From: DASWVC01 sp036401335
GTDB lineage: Bacteria; Verrucomicrobiota; Verrucomicrobiia; Chthoniobacterales; JAFAMB01
DNA: 5,355 bases
Assembly (NCBI GenBank): GCA_036401335.1
Contig: DASWVC010000362.1
Span: 1-5,355, forward strand
Direction: 5' to 3'
Below, piece after piece: positions 4,828-5,355 of the stretch (positions within the stretch are counted from its first letter, which is position 1; each line of letters opens with the position of its first letter). Position numbers and translations under genes: made by a program. The notes beneath the pieces were generated by a model. That model saw only the letters and a list, made by a program, of their open reading frames with translations, had not been told where the DNA came from and searched no databases.

Positions 4828-5197
4828 CTTTTGCGCTCCGAAGGGCGCAGCCCTTCCCGAACGCAAAAAGCAGTCACTCCCGCAGGCTTTGCGCCGGCGA
4901 GGTCAGAGGGAGCGAACGGAATAAAAAGCGAGTCTTCGAGCGGCTTTATGCCGGATCGCGACCTTGACCCGCCCAAGCAAAGCCTGCACCCCACCGGCGT
5001 TCCCGACCGAAACGCGCACCCGGTGCGAAGCACGGGTGGATGGTCCCCATCGGGCCGGAGGCCTTCCGTTCCACGCCGGGAAGCGCCGCCGGCCAAGCCG
5101 AAGAGCGGGCGATCAGGGCAAAGGATCGTTTTGAACGCCCAATCCCGGCGGTGCAACGTGGGCTTGCAGCCGCCCCTTTAACCCAAGTCCTGCAAGC
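4828..5197 (-). ncRNA. Intergenic element B, candidate structured RNA (copy 2 of 2)
   Basis: This is the partner of element A, placed before the ssb promoter as A is before the GIY-YIG promoter. Shared blocks on the plus strand: ACGCAAAAAG (4861-4870), ACGGAATAAAAAGCG (4916-4930), GAGCGGCTTTATGCCGGA (4938-4955), GAAACG (5009-5014), CCCGGTGCGnnGCACG (5019-5034) and GCCGCCCnTTTAACC (5169-5183). The first two blocks are exactly 45 nt apart in both copies although the intervening sequence differs. Predicted stems: CTTTTGCG 4828-4835 with 4862-4870 around the 7-bp stem 4840-4846/4850-4856; GTGC/GCAC 5023-5026/5030-5033; and an 8-bp stem GCTTGCAG/CTGCAAGC (5162-5169/5190-5197) whose 20-nt loop carries the conserved TTTAACC. 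It is longer than A by about 60 nt between the last two blocks. It could be an RNA, or a DNA repeat acting at the promoter. Confidence 0.58.
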
Positions 5198-5242
5198 GGC
5201 AGGAACCCGGATCGAAAGCCCGGCACCCGGGGCAGGGGAGGA

Positions 5243-5338
5243 TCAGCGGGCTTTGGGCCGGCCCGCGAAATAGCTCCGGACGCCCGAGGACCAAGCCAGG
5301 GTTGCCCAGATCGGAACAAACAGGCGAAGCGCGTCCAT
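5243..5338 (-). CDS. Possible short ORF or 3' end of an upstream gene
   Basis: From ATG 5338 a 31-codon frame ends at TGA 5245-5243. The frame is also open to the window edge upstream, so it may be the end of a longer gene. Its first half is hydrophobic (LFVPIWATLAW), which could be one membrane segment, and the end is basic (AGRPKAR). No Shine-Dalgarno is visible. It ends about 45 bp before element B, similar to how the HTH gene ends just before element A. I do not recognise it. Confidence 0.3.
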   Translation of the reverse strand: MDALRLFVPIWATLAWSSGVRSYFAGRPKAR

Positions 5339-5355
5339 CCGGTCCGCCCCGTGGG

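Noticed and set aside
1..5355. CRISPR array, tRNA, rRNA or insertion sequence
   Set aside because: I saw no regularly spaced direct repeats, tRNA-like cloverleaf with anticodon loop, rRNA core motif or transposase.

Overview
This is a GC-rich bacterial window, interrupted by two AT-rich islands at about 1907-1975 and 4660-4830. Every gene I can support lies on the minus strand. The gene set is single-strand DNA-binding protein, DUF932 protein, an orphan, an XRE-like HTH protein, a GIY-YIG-fold protein and a large ParB-like protein. That is typical of the maintenance backbone of a plasmid or integrative element, not of a core chromosomal locus. I cannot fix the host. High GC, a general lack of Shine-Dalgarno sequences and the look of the SSB make Verrucomicrobiota (Opitutaceae-like) one possibility, but this is a weak guess.

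Layout in the direction of transcription (right to left): the end of a possible short ORF (5338-5243); intergenic element B (5197-4828); an AT-rich promoter region with a 32-bp dyad (4752-4719); ssb (4657-4121); DUF932 protein (4042-3203); a 103-aa orphan (3135-2824); an HTH protein (2779-2360); intergenic element A with an intrinsic terminator (2354-2022); a second promoter with the same 32-bp dyad (1940-1907); a GIY-YIG-like protein with a Cys-rich tail (1906-1394); and a ParB-like gene (1382 to beyond base 1). This reads as two operons: ssb-DUF932-orphan-HTH, and GIY-YIG-parB.

The most interesting feature is a duplicated upstream module. Each operon is preceded, in the same order and orientation, by a 330-370-nt element and then by an AT-rich promoter lying inside a near-palindrome centred on ACTAGT. 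The two elements share several short, nearly identical blocks in the same order, separated by diverged sequence. Some diverged parts keep the same hairpin layout with different bases in the stems, and a 4-nt indel breaks any shared reading frame. This points to a conserved structured RNA or DNA element rather than a protein. The shared dyad suggests that one regulator co-ordinates both operons; the HTH protein encoded between them is the obvious but untested candidate.
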